Below are positions 36,741 through 45,385 of a stretch of DNA of 64,000 bases, piece after piece. The translations under genes were made by a program, and so were the position numbers. The stretch is from Crocinitomicaceae bacterium. Lineage in GTDB: Bacteria > Bacteroidota > Bacteroidia > Flavobacteriales_D > Crocinitomicaceae. Below the pieces are notes generated by a model. That model did no database searches. It was not told the origin of the DNA and worked only from the letters and a program-made list of their open reading frames with translations. The stretch covers positions 62,001 through 126,000 of the forward strand of contig JAKVAR010000014.1 of NCBI GenBank assembly GCA_022447585.1. Reading direction: 5' to 3'. How positions within the stretch are numbered: the first letter of the stretch is position 1; every line of letters begins with the position of its first letter.

Positions 36741-38399
36741 CCATTCTTTAATGTTGCCGCATTGATCTTTCACTTTGACCACCAAATTCTTCGTTCCTTT
36801 TAACGAATTTTCTCTTGTAAAGGTAATTTGACCATTTTTATATTCGTATTCAATTAAGTGCCATTTACCATCAATATATAGGTCGTAATCTGCAATTCCA
36901 GAAGCATTATCTGAAATGCGCCAGTTTAGTTTTTTACGTGTAGTTATAGATGGAATGTTTAATGGTGTAATTGTCGGAGCAATAGTGTCTCTTTTCAATT
37001 TATAACTACCAAAGAACTTAGATTCACAAGTAATTAAGCGACCACTGTATTCTATTTTTAAGGCTTTTTTTCGTCCTTTAGCAGTAATCATTTCAATATA
37101 GTGTTTCCCGTCCTTAGGACCATCATGTTTAATGTTTATTTGGTAAGGTGTCTGAACAGGTATATTTCGATCTCCAACTTTGGTATCAATACTATTCCCA
37201 TCTATTTTTATCGGTTCGTAGGTTGTACATAAGTCAAAATCTACATGAGTATCGTTATGCTCAACCAACATTGATTCGCTTGGTTGGAGCCAGGATAAAT
37301 CCTGTGCAATAGAATCTTTTGGATTCAACTCGCCAGCACTAATTGTGACATTAAAGGCCATAACTGATGTATTTCCTTGAGGATCATAGGCAATGTATTT
37401 TACTTTGAATTTATCGCCTGGTTTACCTTGAAGTATTCCAAGATCTTTAACAGTGTATATCGGAAGGTTGTTTTCCTTGGTTCTAAAGGATTTGTGATAC
37501 TTCTTTCTGTTTAATGCGTATTCGCTATAATCTTTATGACTGTTAACAAATCTTGTTGATTCAAATGGAACTTTTCTGGTTTCCTGGCCAAAAAGTGTGT
37601 CGCCATTCACGGTAAGAACACTTCCGTATAAACCACACGTATTATTTGCTCCGTCTAATCGGTCAATAACATCAAATGCAAATCCAATCCCACCAGATTT
37701 CGATAAAAATGAAGAAGGAATTGTTATTGAGTTATTTGAAACTGTATATTTACCGCCACTCTTTATAGCAGTTCTTTTTATGGTTTTGTTTTCAAAACGA
37801 TATCCGTCTTTGGTTAAAGCATAAATCTTCACGCCTCGGATTTCAGGTTTACGCGTATCAGCAATATCAAATCCATATAAAAGCGGATTTAGTGCCGCTT
37901 CACTTTCTGTATCTCTTAGTTCAAAATGAAGATGAGGGGCAGTTGAACCACCTGTGTTCCCTGAAATAGCTATGATTTGACCTTTAGAAACTGTAATCTC
38001 ATTTTTTGCAGGGAAAATCTCAACTTCGAAGTTCTCTTCCTTCAATTGAGTTACCTTAACAATAGAATCTAATTGCCCTTTGAATTCACTACAATGTGCA
38101 TAAACGCTTGTTACACCATTGGGATGGTCGATGTAAACGACTTTACCATACCCATATGGTGATACCTTAATTCTTGAAACAAAACCTTCCTCAATAGAAT
38201 AGAGGTTGTAACCAATTCTTCCATTTGTTTTAAAATCAATTCCCATGTGGAAGTGATTCGGACGAAGTTCTCCAAAATTAGAAGCTAATACTTGAGGTAT
38301 TGCTAAAGGAGGATGATAATCAGTGTGTTCTGTAGTTTGCCCAAAAGAAGATAGTGAAACGAGACAAAATGCGATAAGATTTCTAAGCGAATTAATCAT
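36717..38399 (-). CDS. M23 family metallopeptidase (LytM-type)
   Basis: A 560-residue exported protein with signal peptide 1-20. The LytM/lysostaphin peptidase domain lies near the N terminus, with zinc ligands and catalytic residues in HMGIDFKTNG (His51, Asp55), VYAHC (His102) and APHLHFELRD (His156, His158). It is therefore probably active on cross-bridges in peptidoglycan. A further 390 residues of beta-rich, Ig-like segments follow. Such long M23 proteins are usual in Bacteroidota. It is transcribed alone from a consensus promoter divergent from the zapA operon. Confidence 0.9.
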   Translation of the reverse strand: MINSLRNLIAFCLVSLSSFGQTTEHTDYHPPLAIPQVLASNFGELRPNHFHMGIDFKTNGRIGYNLYSIEEGFVSRIKVSPYGYGKVVYIDHPNGVTSVYAHCSEFKGQLDSIVKVTQLKEENFEVEIFPAKNEITVSKGQIIAISGNTGGSTAPHLHFELRDTESEAALNPLLYGFDIADTRKPEIRGVKIYALTKDGYRFENKTIKRTAIKSGGKYTVSNNSITIPSSFLSKSGGIGFAFDVIDRLDGANNTCGLYGSVLTVNGDTLFGQETRKVPFESTRFVNSHKDYSEYALNRKKYHKSFRTKENNLPIYTVKDLGILQGKPGDKFKVKYIAYDPQGNTSVMAFNVTISAGELNPKDSIAQDLSWLQPSESMLVEHNDTHVDFDLCTTYEPIKIDGNSIDTKVGDRNIPVQTPYQINIKHDGPKDGKHYIEMITAKGRKKALKIEYSGRLITCESKFFGSYKLKRDTIAPTITPLNIPSITTRKKLNWRISDNASGIADYDLYIDGKWHLIEYEYKNGQITFTRENSLKGTKNLVVKVKDQCGNIKEWKKTVTFN

Positions 38400-38403
38400 T
38401 TGT

Positions 38404-38431
38404 CAAAAATAGATTTTTGATAAAATAACAA
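38404..38431 (-). promoter_or_regulatory. Promoter of the M23 peptidase gene
   Basis: On the minus strand TTG (38431-38429), 17 bases, TAttTTTG (38411-38404), four bases before ATG 38399. The short distance suggests a leaderless or nearly leaderless message. Confidence 0.65.
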
Positions 38432-38451
38432 CAACAATTGACCCAAAAATC

Positions 38452-38481
38452 TTGGTCTTCTGTATTACTATACTATTTTTG
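38452..38481 (+). promoter_or_regulatory. Promoter of the coiled coil-zapA-rny operon
   Basis: TTG (38452-38454), 19 bases, TAttTTTG (38474-38481), 17 bases before ATG 38498. Confidence 0.7.
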
Positions 38482-38497
38482 TATTAAAGTCGTTTTT

Positions 38498-38803
38498 ATG
38501 TCGGATCGAATTCATGAGTTAGTAGATGGAATCAAAGAAAAAGTTTCTTTGGTTAAAAGTCAGCTTGCAAATGTCAATTCGCTTAAAGATTCTCTTCAAA
38601 ATGAAGTGGAATCGTTGAAGGCTCAATTAACTAAAAAAGGAGAAGAATTGAATCATGCGAATAAGACAGTGTTAGAATTAGAGGCGAAACTGATTGCGAA
38701 TAACAAACAAGACGTTAAGGTTAAGGAAACAGGTGTTTCTGAAGATCAAATTGATGAATTGGTGAAGGAAATAGAATACTGCATTGGGCAGTTAAAAAAA
38801 TAG
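38498..38803 (+). CDS. Short coiled-coil protein upstream of zapA (ZapB-like candidate)
   Basis: A 101-residue protein that is almost entirely a heptad-patterned coiled coil (about 5-75), rich in Lys, Glu and Leu. No catalytic or membrane part is seen. I start at ATG 38498 because the in-frame TTG at 38438 lies upstream of the promoter. It precedes zapA by three bases, so a role with FtsZ-ring proteins, like ZapB, is suggested by context and fold alone, not by similarity I can demonstrate. Confidence 0.7.
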   Translation: MSDRIHELVDGIKEKVSLVKSQLANVNSLKDSLQNEVESLKAQLTKKGEELNHANKTVLELEAKLIANNKQDVKVKETGVSEDQIDELVKEIEYCIGQLKK

Positions 38804-38806
38804 AGC

Positions 38807-39097
38807 ATGGCAAAGTTGTCTTTAAAAGTCGTTGTTGCTGGTAGAACGTATCCCCTTTCTGTTGAAGAACATGAAGAAAAAAAGGTAGTGGATGCAGCCA
38901 AAGACATCAACAAAGCAATAAAGTTGCTTCAAGATAATTATGCCGTAAAAGATATGCAAGATCTTCTCGCGATGACAGCTTTACAGTTGGCAACAAAGAA
39001 TGATAATGCGAATTCAGAGAATAAAGAATCCCTGAACATAACGCAGATAGAGGCTGAATTAGAGTCTATATCCGAAGATTTAGAAGGGCTGAAATAA
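38807..39097 (+). CDS. zapA: Cell division protein ZapA
   Basis: ZapA bundles FtsZ filaments at the division ring. The 96-residue protein begins LSLKVVVAGRTYPLSVEEHEE, matching the ZapA N-terminal domain, followed by helices that form the dimer coiled coil (DLLAMTALQLATKN). Length fits. It is followed by a hairpin and then rny. Confidence 0.88.
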   Translation: MAKLSLKVVVAGRTYPLSVEEHEEKKVVDAAKDINKAIKLLQDNYAVKDMQDLLAMTALQLATKNDNANSENKESLNITQIEAELESISEDLEGLK

Positions 39098-39121
39098 GTT
39101 TTTTGCTTTATATTGATATTT

Positions 39122-39162
39122 CCCATCATTTCATGCAATGAAGTATGTTTGGTGGGTTTTTT
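39122..39162 (+). terminator. Hairpin between zapA and rny
   Basis: CCCATCA / TGGTGGG closes an inner TTCAT/ATGAA hairpin and is followed by six T. It may end the zapA transcript partly, or act in rny leader control. Confidence 0.6.
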
Positions 39163-39183
39163 ATTTTATAAATAGTTGTAATT

Positions 39184-40713
39184 ATGAATTTTGTATTTGG
39201 AATAATTGGGGCAGTGGTAGGAGCTATTGTTGCTTTTATTATTCAGGCCGGACTTTTAAAGAGTCGTAAGGAGCAAATAGTCAAGGATGCCGAGAAAGAG
39301 GGGGAGAACTTGAAGAAAAATAAGATTTTACAGGCCAAAGAGAAGTTTCTTCAGCTTAAAGAAGATCATGAGAAGAAGGTTAAAGATCGCGAGAGAAAAT
39401 TACAATCTAGTGAAGATCGAGTAAGAAATAAAGAGGCTAACTTATCTAAGAAAATTGAAGAAAACAATAGAAAAGATAGGCAATTAGATAAGAATCAAGC
39501 ATCGTTGGATGCGAAGATCAAATCGTACGATGCCAAACATCAAGAAATGGATAAAATGCACCAAAAAGTGGTTGCTGAATTATCTAAAGTGAGTGGTATG
39601 AGTGTAGAAGATGCCAAAGCCGGATTAATAGAATCCTTAAAAGATGAGGCCAGAACGAGTGCAATGGCGCATATCAATGAAATTACAGAAGAGGCTAAGT
39701 TGAATGCGAATAGAGAAGCGAAGAAAATCGTTATTCAAACAATTCAACGTGTTGCTACTGAGCAAGCAATTGAAAACTCAGTTTCTGTGTTCAATATTGA
39801 ATCTGACGAAGTTAAAGGAAGGATCATTGGTCGTGAGGGAAGAAATATCCGTGCACTTGAAGCTGCAACGGGGGTTGAGATAATTGTTGATGATACTCCT
39901 GAAGCAATAATTCTTTCGTGTTTTGATCCTGTTAGAAGAGAAATTGCTCGTTTAGCATTACACCAGCTAGTTTCTGATGGACGTATTCACCCAGCTAGAA
40001 TTGAAGAGGTTGTAGCGAAAACCAAGAAACAATTAGATGAGGAAATTGCGGAAACGGGGCGTAGAACTTGTATCGATTTGGGTATTCATGGTTTACATGC
40101 TGAACTGACTAGAATGATTGGTCGTATGAAGTATAGGTCTTCTTACGGACAAAACTTGTTACAGCACTCGAGAGAGGTGGCTAATTTATGTGCGATCATG
40201 GCAACAGAGCTTGGGTTGAATGTGAAATTAGCGAAAAGAGCAGGGTTGCTTCACGATATCGGTAAAGTTCCAGATGAAGCTCCAGAATTACCTCATGCAA
40301 TATTGGGAATGCAATTAGCTGAGAAATATGGAGAGAAACCGGATGTATGTAATGCCATAGGAGCTCACCATGACGAAGTTGAAATGACTACTTTGATCTC
40401 ACCTATTGTTCAAGTTTGTGATGCCGTTTCAGGTGCAAGACCAGGTGCTCGTCGAGAAATTGTTGAGTCTTATATCAAAAGGATAAAAGATTTAGAAGGC
40501 TTGGCTTTAGGGTATGACGGGGTAAATACGGCATATGCTATACAGGCTGGACGTGAACTACGTGTTTTAGTTGAGGCAGACAAAGTTTCAGATGCAAAAG
40601 CTGATGAGTTGTCATTTGAGATTTCGCAGCGTATTCAGACTGAGATGACTTATCCCGGTCAGGTTAAGGTAACCTTGATTCGGGAGAAAAGAGCGGTTAA
40701 TTATGCAAAATAA
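39184..40713 (+). CDS. rny: Ribonuclease Y
   Basis: RNase Y is a membrane-bound endoribonuclease that starts mRNA decay. The 509-residue protein has an N-terminal membrane helix (about 3-22), a long charged coiled coil (about 30-190), a KH domain ([21 protein letters not shown] near 217) and an HD domain with [11 protein letters not shown] and [10 protein letters not shown]. All HD metal residues are visible. The 3' end overlaps the first gene of the polysaccharide locus by 11 bases. Confidence 0.95.
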   Translation: MNFVFGIIGAVVGAIVAFIIQAGLLKSRKEQIVKDAEKEGENLKKNKILQAKEKFLQLKEDHEKKVKDRERKLQSSEDRVRNKEANLSKKIEENNRKDRQLDKNQASLDAKIKSYDAKHQEMDKMHQKVVAELSKVSGMSVEDAKAGLIESLKDEARTSAMAHINEITEEAKLNANREAKKIVIQTIQRVATEQAIENSVSVFNIESDEVKGRIIGREGRNIRALEAATGVEIIVDDTPEAIILSCFDPVRREIARLALHQLVSDGRIHPARIEEVVAKTKKQLDEEIAETGRRTCIDLGIHGLHAELTRMIGRMKYRSSYGQNLLQHSREVANLCAIMATELGLNVKLAKRAGLLHDIGKVPDEAPELPHAILGMQLAEKYGEKPDVCNAIGAHHDEVEMTTLISPIVQVCDAVSGARPGARREIVESYIKRIKDLEGLALGYDGVNTAYAIQAGRELRVLVEADKVSDAKADELSFEISQRIQTEMTYPGQVKVTLIREKRAVNYAK

Positions 40714-41707
40714 TAAAGGCTTAATAAACGGCGTGAATTCCTTGAAAGGAAAACATGTTCTTGTTACAGGTGGCGCTGGGTTTATTGGTTCTAATCTTGT
40801 TGAGTTTTTATTAGATAATGCTGTTCAAGTTTCTGTTCTTGACAATCTCTCTACTGGAAAAAGATTGAATCTTAAAGAGTTTTCATCAAATCCTTTGTTC
40901 AAATTTATTGAAGGTGATATTACTGATTTTAATACTTGTCTGAATGCAGTTTCCAATGTAGATGTGATTAGCCATCAGGCTGCTTTAGGATCAGTGCCTC
41001 GTTCGATTGAATTTCCGCATAATACGCATAGTGTTAATGCAACAGGTTTCTTAAATATGTTGCATGCGGCCAAAGAGAAAGGTGTGAAGCGTTTTGTTTA
41101 TGCGAGTTCATCTTCTGTTTATGGAAACAGTAATAATTCTCCAAAAAAAATTGGAGAAGAAGGGGAAGTTTTATCTCCTTATGCAGTAACCAAGCAGTTA
41201 AACGAAGAATATGCGAAGGTTTATCATAAATTGCATGATATGGAAACCGTTGGTTTAAGGTATTTTAATGTCTTTGGTCCGAGACAGGATCCTAATGGCG
41301 TTTATGCTGCGGCTATTCCCAAGTTTATTGATAAGATGATTAAAGGGGAGGAGCTAATCATAAATGGTGATGGTGAGCAAACCCGAGATTTTACGTTTGT
41401 GGGTAACGCAGTTATGGCAAACGTATTAGCCCTATCGACATCTAATAGTAATGCGTTTGGTACATCTTTTAATGTTGCTTGTGGAGAATATTTCTCGTTA
41501 AATCAAGTTGTAAGAGAAATAAAAAAGAATTTAACTGAAATTGGTGTGTTCAATAATTCTACTGTAATAACTAATGGACCTGATCGAAAAGGTGATGTTA
41601 GAGATTCGTTAGCAGATATCACTCCAATTAAAGAGTTGTTGGGTTACCAAGAGCCGGTACTTTTTGCTGAAGGGATAGTGGATTTATGCAAATCTTTCAA
41701 AGACTAA
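40703..41707 (+). CDS. UDP-HexNAc 4-epimerase-like SDR (WbpP/TviC type)
   Basis: A 334-residue extended SDR that likely interconverts UDP-GlcNAc and UDP-GalNAc or their uronic acids. Motifs are [17 protein letters not shown], the WbpP-characteristic [24 protein letters not shown], and the catalytic SPYAVTK. ATG 40703 overlaps rny; an in-frame GTG at 40733 is an alternative. It heads the surface-polysaccharide cluster and overlaps the next flippase by 22 bases. Confidence 0.87.
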   Translation: MQNNKGLINGVNSLKGKHVLVTGGAGFIGSNLVEFLLDNAVQVSVLDNLSTGKRLNLKEFSSNPLFKFIEGDITDFNTCLNAVSNVDVISHQAALGSVPRSIEFPHNTHSVNATGFLNMLHAAKEKGVKRFVYASSSSVYGNSNNSPKKIGEEGEVLSPYAVTKQLNEEYAKVYHKLHDMETVGLRYFNVFGPRQDPNGVYAAAIPKFIDKMIKGEELIINGDGEQTRDFTFVGNAVMANVLALSTSNSNAFGTSFNVACGEYFSLNQVVREIKKNLTEIGVFNNSTVITNGPDRKGDVRDSLADITPIKELLGYQEPVLFAEGIVDLCKSFKD

Positions 41708-42969
41708 ATTTTAAATCAGACTTTTTTAAGTCCGTACTTGTTTTGATATCGGGTACCATAATGGCTCAGGCTATAGGTTACCTTATTTCACCTTTCTTAA
41801 CTCGAATTTATACTCCGGAGGAAATGGGAGAGTTAGGTGTTTATATGCGTATAGTTGGTTTCGTTTCTGCCTTGGCTACAACAAGATTTGAATTGTCACT
41901 TCCAATTCCAAAATATGAAGGTCATTCCTATTTACTGTATAAGTTATCGCTAAAAATAGCACGTGTAATCCTTACTGGTTTATTTGGATTACTCATACTA
42001 TTTTATTTTGTCAAGCCCCTAGTTCCATCAGATTTTGTCTTTGGGATTTTGACAATAATAAGTACTGGTTTTGTTGTTTTTATTAATCTTGGGACGAATT
42101 GGTCAATTAGACAGTCTGATTATAAAAAGATTTCCAGACAACGTATTGTGAATTCATTAACTTCAAACTCGCTAAAGTGGATCTTCGGAGTGTTTTCGAT
42201 GGGCGCTTTTGGGTTGATTTTAGCCTCGTTAATTGGATTTGGTCTTTCAAGTGTTTGGTTCATTAAGGACTTCTTTTCGATTAGAAAGAATAAATATTCC
42301 AATTATTCTAGTAAGAAATATGTCGTTTTAGCGAAAGAGTTTAAACATTTTCCACTGGTAAGCTTACCTCATGTTTTAGTTGATTTAGGTCGTGACTTAT
42401 TGATCGCATTTTTGATCGTATATTTTTATGGGAAAGATGTATTTGGATACTATAATCATTCTTATATGATTCTTAAACTTCCTATGGTTATTGTTGGAGC
42501 CTCAATTGGTCAGGTGTTTTTTAAGAAGTGCTCCGTGTTAGTGAATAATGATAGATCAACTTTCCCTTTGATGAAACGGACGATTATCATTTTGCTTGGG
42601 TTAAGTGTGGTTCCGTTTTCTCTAATATTCTTTTTTGGGGAAGAAATGTTTGGGTTTGTTTTCAGCGAGGCATGGGCTAAAGCGGGGTACTTTTCTCAGA
42701 TAATGACCGTATGGTTAATGGCTAACTTTTTGATATCCCCGCTTTCTAGTTTGCCATTGATTTTAAGAAGGCAAGGTGAGTTTTTTGTTATTGGTTTAAT
42801 TGGGTCAATACTTCAGCTTGCATGTTTTACTTTAATCCCAATAGTATTAGGTGGAGGAGAGAATTCATTTATTAGTCTTCTTTGGACGATTTCAATTTCC
42901 CAGGCAATATTCCTAGTCTTTGTTATTTTTATCAGCCTTTATTATTCCAAAAAAGGTGTGAAAGAATAA
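41686..42969 (+). CDS. Wzx-like oligosaccharide flippase (first copy)
   Basis: A 427-residue membrane protein with about 12-14 hydrophobic segments and the MATE/Wzx-like N-terminal pattern (SGTIMAQAIGYLISPFLTRIY, then EEMGELGVYMR). Wzx proteins flip undecaprenyl-linked repeat units to the periplasm. It overlaps the epimerase and is followed by a 97-base gap with two palindromes. A second flippase lies at 47949, so the two may serve different lipid-linked sugars. Confidence 0.85.
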   Translation: MQIFQRLNFKSDFFKSVLVLISGTIMAQAIGYLISPFLTRIYTPEEMGELGVYMRIVGFVSALATTRFELSLPIPKYEGHSYLLYKLSLKIARVILTGLFGLLILFYFVKPLVPSDFVFGILTIISTGFVVFINLGTNWSIRQSDYKKISRQRIVNSLTSNSLKWIFGVFSMGAFGLILASLIGFGLSSVWFIKDFFSIRKNKYSNYSSKKYVVLAKEFKHFPLVSLPHVLVDLGRDLLIAFLIVYFYGKDVFGYYNHSYMILKLPMVIVGASIGQVFFKKCSVLVNNDRSTFPLMKRTIIILLGLSVVPFSLIFFFGEEMFGFVFSEAWAKAGYFSQIMTVWLMANFLISPLSSLPLILRRQGEFFVIGLIGSILQLACFTLIPIVLGGGENSFISLLWTISISQAIFLVFVIFISLYYSKKGVKE

Positions 42970-42972
42970 GTT

Positions 42973-42990
42973 GTCTTGTTTAAACAAGAC
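42973..42990. repeat. 18-bp perfect palindrome after the first flippase
   Basis: GTCTTGTTTAAACAAGAC is a perfect inverted repeat with no T tract after it on the plus strand. It may be a poor terminator or a protein-binding site. Confidence 0.6.
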
Positions 42991-42994
42991 GGGG

Positions 42995-43019
42995 TTGAAT
43001 ACTATTCTTTAATATTCAA
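42995..43019. repeat. Inverted repeat upstream of the nonulosonate cassette
   Basis: TTGAATA and TATTCAA face each other across 11 bases, 48 bases before the cytidylyltransferase start. No consensus promoter is evident. Confidence 0.5.
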
Positions 43020-43066
43020 TTAACATTGAGATAATAGTCTTAATTTAGAATTATATTCATTGGTGT

Positions 43067-43822
43067 ATGGAGTGTAAACAAATTACAATCATTATTCAAG
43101 CAAGATCCGGTTCTACAAGATTACCGGGGAAAATGACAATGCCCTTCTATGATGGAAAGTCAATTTTAGAAATTATTATAGGAGACTTAATGGATAATTG
43201 TGAATTCAAAATCGTTTTGGCAACGACGGATTCATACAAAGATGATCATTTAGTTGAGCTCGCTCATAAAACAGGTATAGATGTCTTTAGAGGAAGCGAA
43301 GATGATGTTTTAGAGAGGTTTATTAATGCCGCTCAGTTTTATAATGCCGAATACATCGTTCGGGTATGTGGAGATAATCCATTTTTGAGTATTTTCTTGA
43401 TGAAAGAATTGTTCAAGCTCTATAAAGGTGAAGATTATTTATCATTTAGATATGATAATGGTAAACCAACCATTCTTGGACATTTAGGGATGTTCTGCGA
43501 GTTTACAAATATCCATGCGCTAAGAAAAGCAGCTGAGCTAACTGTGGATAAATTATATCGAGAACACGTTACGAATTTTCTTTATGGGAATCCCAAAGTG
43601 TTCAATGTAAAACTAGTTGATTTACCTGAATCAGTTCATAATTACGAAGGGATAAGACTTACTGTTGATACTAAGAATGACTTTGTCAATAGTGCTAAGT
43701 TATATGCCCAATTTGGAAGTATGATTGAAGAGGCGGATATTCAAAAACTAATTGATTACATTCAATTAAATACTGTACTTTTACAATCAATGCAGAGTGA
43801 AATTAAAATGAACACTAAATGA
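43067..43822 (+). CDS. SpsF-like cytidylyltransferase (CMP-nonulosonate synthetase candidate)
   Basis: A 251-residue nucleotidyltransferase with the N-terminal IIIQARSGSTRLPGKMTMPF that marks the SpsF/NeuA-KdsB fold, GSEDDVLERF, and RVCGDNPF as the metal-binding region. SpsF relatives often activate or process sugar acids with CTP. Because it is followed by a NeuB-like synthase and a KdsC-like phosphatase with a 4-base overlap, I infer that it activates the resulting nonulosonic acid with CMP. It could also be a transferase for a different sugar. Despite the family name, sporulation is not implied. Confidence 0.78.
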   Translation: MECKQITIIIQARSGSTRLPGKMTMPFYDGKSILEIIIGDLMDNCEFKIVLATTDSYKDDHLVELAHKTGIDVFRGSEDDVLERFINAAQFYNAEYIVRVCGDNPFLSIFLMKELFKLYKGEDYLSFRYDNGKPTILGHLGMFCEFTNIHALRKAAELTVDKLYREHVTNFLYGNPKVFNVKLVDLPESVHNYEGIRLTVDTKNDFVNSAKLYAQFGSMIEEADIQKLIDYIQLNTVLLQSMQSEIKMNTK

Positions 43823-44859
43823 ACGAAACGTATATAATTGGAGAAATAGGACAAAATCATAATGGTTCTGTTGATATAGCAAAATTAATTACTGAATTTG
43901 TATCAAAGCCTATCCAAGAAGATTTGTTCGGTCTTGAGCTGAAAAGAATGAATGCGGTTAAATTAACTAAAAGAGATTTAGCTCAAGAGTTGTCTGCTAG
44001 CCAAATGGCAAGACCTTATCTAAATGAGAATAGCTTTGGCTCTACTTATGGCGAGCATAGAGAAGTTCTTGAACTTAACGATGAAGAACATTTTGAAGTC
44101 TACAAGCACGCAAAATCATTGGGGTTAGATTTTGTGGAAACATTATGTGCACCGGGCTGTCTTTCATTGTTGAAATTATTCACCCCTGATTATTTGAAGG
44201 TGGCTAGTCGTGATTTAACTAACTTACCTTTATTAGAGGTTTTAGCCGAAACAAAGATCCCAATTATTATTTCTACCGGCATGGCTGGTAAAAAGGAACT
44301 GGATGAGGCTATCGAAACAATTGGTAGATATCACGAAGATATTTCTATTTTACATTGTGTTTCAGAGTACCCAACTCGTCCTGATCATGCAAATTTGAAT
44401 ACGATTAAGTATTTACAAGAAAATTATGGTAAGTACACGATTGGATATTCCGATCATACCATAGGTATTTCTGCGCCAGTTGCAGCTGTCGCAATGGGAG
44501 CGAAAATCATTGAGAAGCATATCACAATGGATCGTCGAATGAAAGGTACCGACCAAAAAGGTTCTTTAGGTCCTGATGGTATTTACAGAATGGTCCGTGA
44601 TATCCGTATTATTGAGCAATCGATGGGGACAAAGGATATTCATATTGCTGAAGGCGTTTCTGTAGCCAAAGAAAAATTAGAGAGATCAATTGCATCAAAG
44701 GTTAAAATTAACGCTGGAGATACCATTTCTGAAAGCATGATTCATTTATTGTCACCGGGAAGTGGTCTTAAGTGGTCTGAAAGAAATCTCGTTGTTGGTA
44801 AAGTTGCAAACTGTGATATTCCGCAAGATGAAATAATTAGTTCTTCTCAAATAGGATAA
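43819..44859 (+). CDS. NeuB-type sialic/nonulosonic acid synthase
   Basis: A 346-residue enzyme that condenses phosphoenolpyruvate with a hexosamine or its 6-phosphate to a nine-carbon sugar acid. The TIM-barrel NeuB domain has GEIGQNHNGS at the start, STGMAGKKELDEAI, HCVSEYPT, GYSDHT and EKHITMDRRMKGTDQKGSL. A C-terminal SAF (antifreeze-like) domain (about 285-345) includes the RSIASKVKINAGDTIS stretch. An unusual segment in the first 50 residues (ELKRMNAVKLTKRDL) resembles versions acting on phosphorylated substrates. It overlaps the cytidylyltransferase by 4 bases (ATGA). Confidence 0.9.
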   Translation: MNETYIIGEIGQNHNGSVDIAKLITEFVSKPIQEDLFGLELKRMNAVKLTKRDLAQELSASQMARPYLNENSFGSTYGEHREVLELNDEEHFEVYKHAKSLGLDFVETLCAPGCLSLLKLFTPDYLKVASRDLTNLPLLEVLAETKIPIIISTGMAGKKELDEAIETIGRYHEDISILHCVSEYPTRPDHANLNTIKYLQENYGKYTIGYSDHTIGISAPVAAVAMGAKIIEKHITMDRRMKGTDQKGSLGPDGIYRMVRDIRIIEQSMGTKDIHIAEGVSVAKEKLERSIASKVKINAGDTISESMIHLLSPGSGLKWSERNLVVGKVANCDIPQDEIISSSQIG

Positions 44860-44860
44860 A

Positions 44861-45385
44861 ATGTTACCAAAATTAATAGTTACCGATATAGATGGAGTAT
44901 GGACGGATGGTGGTATGTATTACGATCAATCTAATATTGAGCTAAAGAAGTTTAACACTTCTGATTCTGCTGGTGTTCTTTGGTGCAGATTAAATGGTAT
45001 TCCTGTGGTAATTATAACCGGAGAGAATACTGATATTGTCAAAAGAAGGGCAGATAAATTAAAGATTGACCATGTATATTTAGGCGTAAAGGATAAAGTA
45101 AAAGTGTTAGATTCGTTGTTGGTAGAACTAAATTTGGAATGGACCGATGTGGCATATATTGGAGATGATTTAAATGATTATCAGGTTCTAAAGAAAGTTG
45201 GTTATTCTTCTTGCCCATTGAATGCACCAAAATACATTCAAGAAATCGTTCATAAAGTGACTCCTGTTAAGGGAGGATACGGAGCGTTTCGAGCTTTTGT
45301 AGAGCAGATTTTAATCGATAATAATTTAATGGAAACTTCACTGTCTAAATATTTTGAGCAAAATAAAAACGATTTCAAGCAATAG
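44861..45385 (+). CDS. KdsC-like HAD phosphatase for a nonulosonate phosphate
   Basis: A 174-residue HAD phosphatase of the KdsC (C0) group, with Asp9 and Asp11 in VTDIDGVWTDGG, the Thr of IITGENT, a Lys in KDKVKVL and the GDDLNDYQVL metal site. Enzymes of this type remove phosphate from Kdo-8-P, Neu5Ac-9-P or KDN-9-P. Next to a NeuB-like synthase, a nonulosonate 9-phosphate substrate is the most economical reading. It follows neuB by one base. Confidence 0.87.
   Translation: MLPKLIVTDIDGVWTDGGMYYDQSNIELKKFNTSDSAGVLWCRLNGIPVVIITGENTDIVKRRADKLKIDHVYLGVKDKVKVLDSLLVELNLEWTDVAYIGDDLNDYQVLKKVGYSSCPLNAPKYIQEIVHKVTPVKGGYGAFRAFVEQILIDNNLMETSLSKYFEQNKNDFKQ

Noticed and set aside
39098-39183. 6S RNA gene next to zapA, as in Enterobacteria
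   Set aside because: The gap is only 86 bases and is explained by one hairpin with a T tract; it is too short for 6S RNA.
43067-43822. SpsF annotation implying spore-coat synthesis
   Set aside because: The name is historical; the neighbours are sialic-type acid genes and nothing here suggests sporulation.
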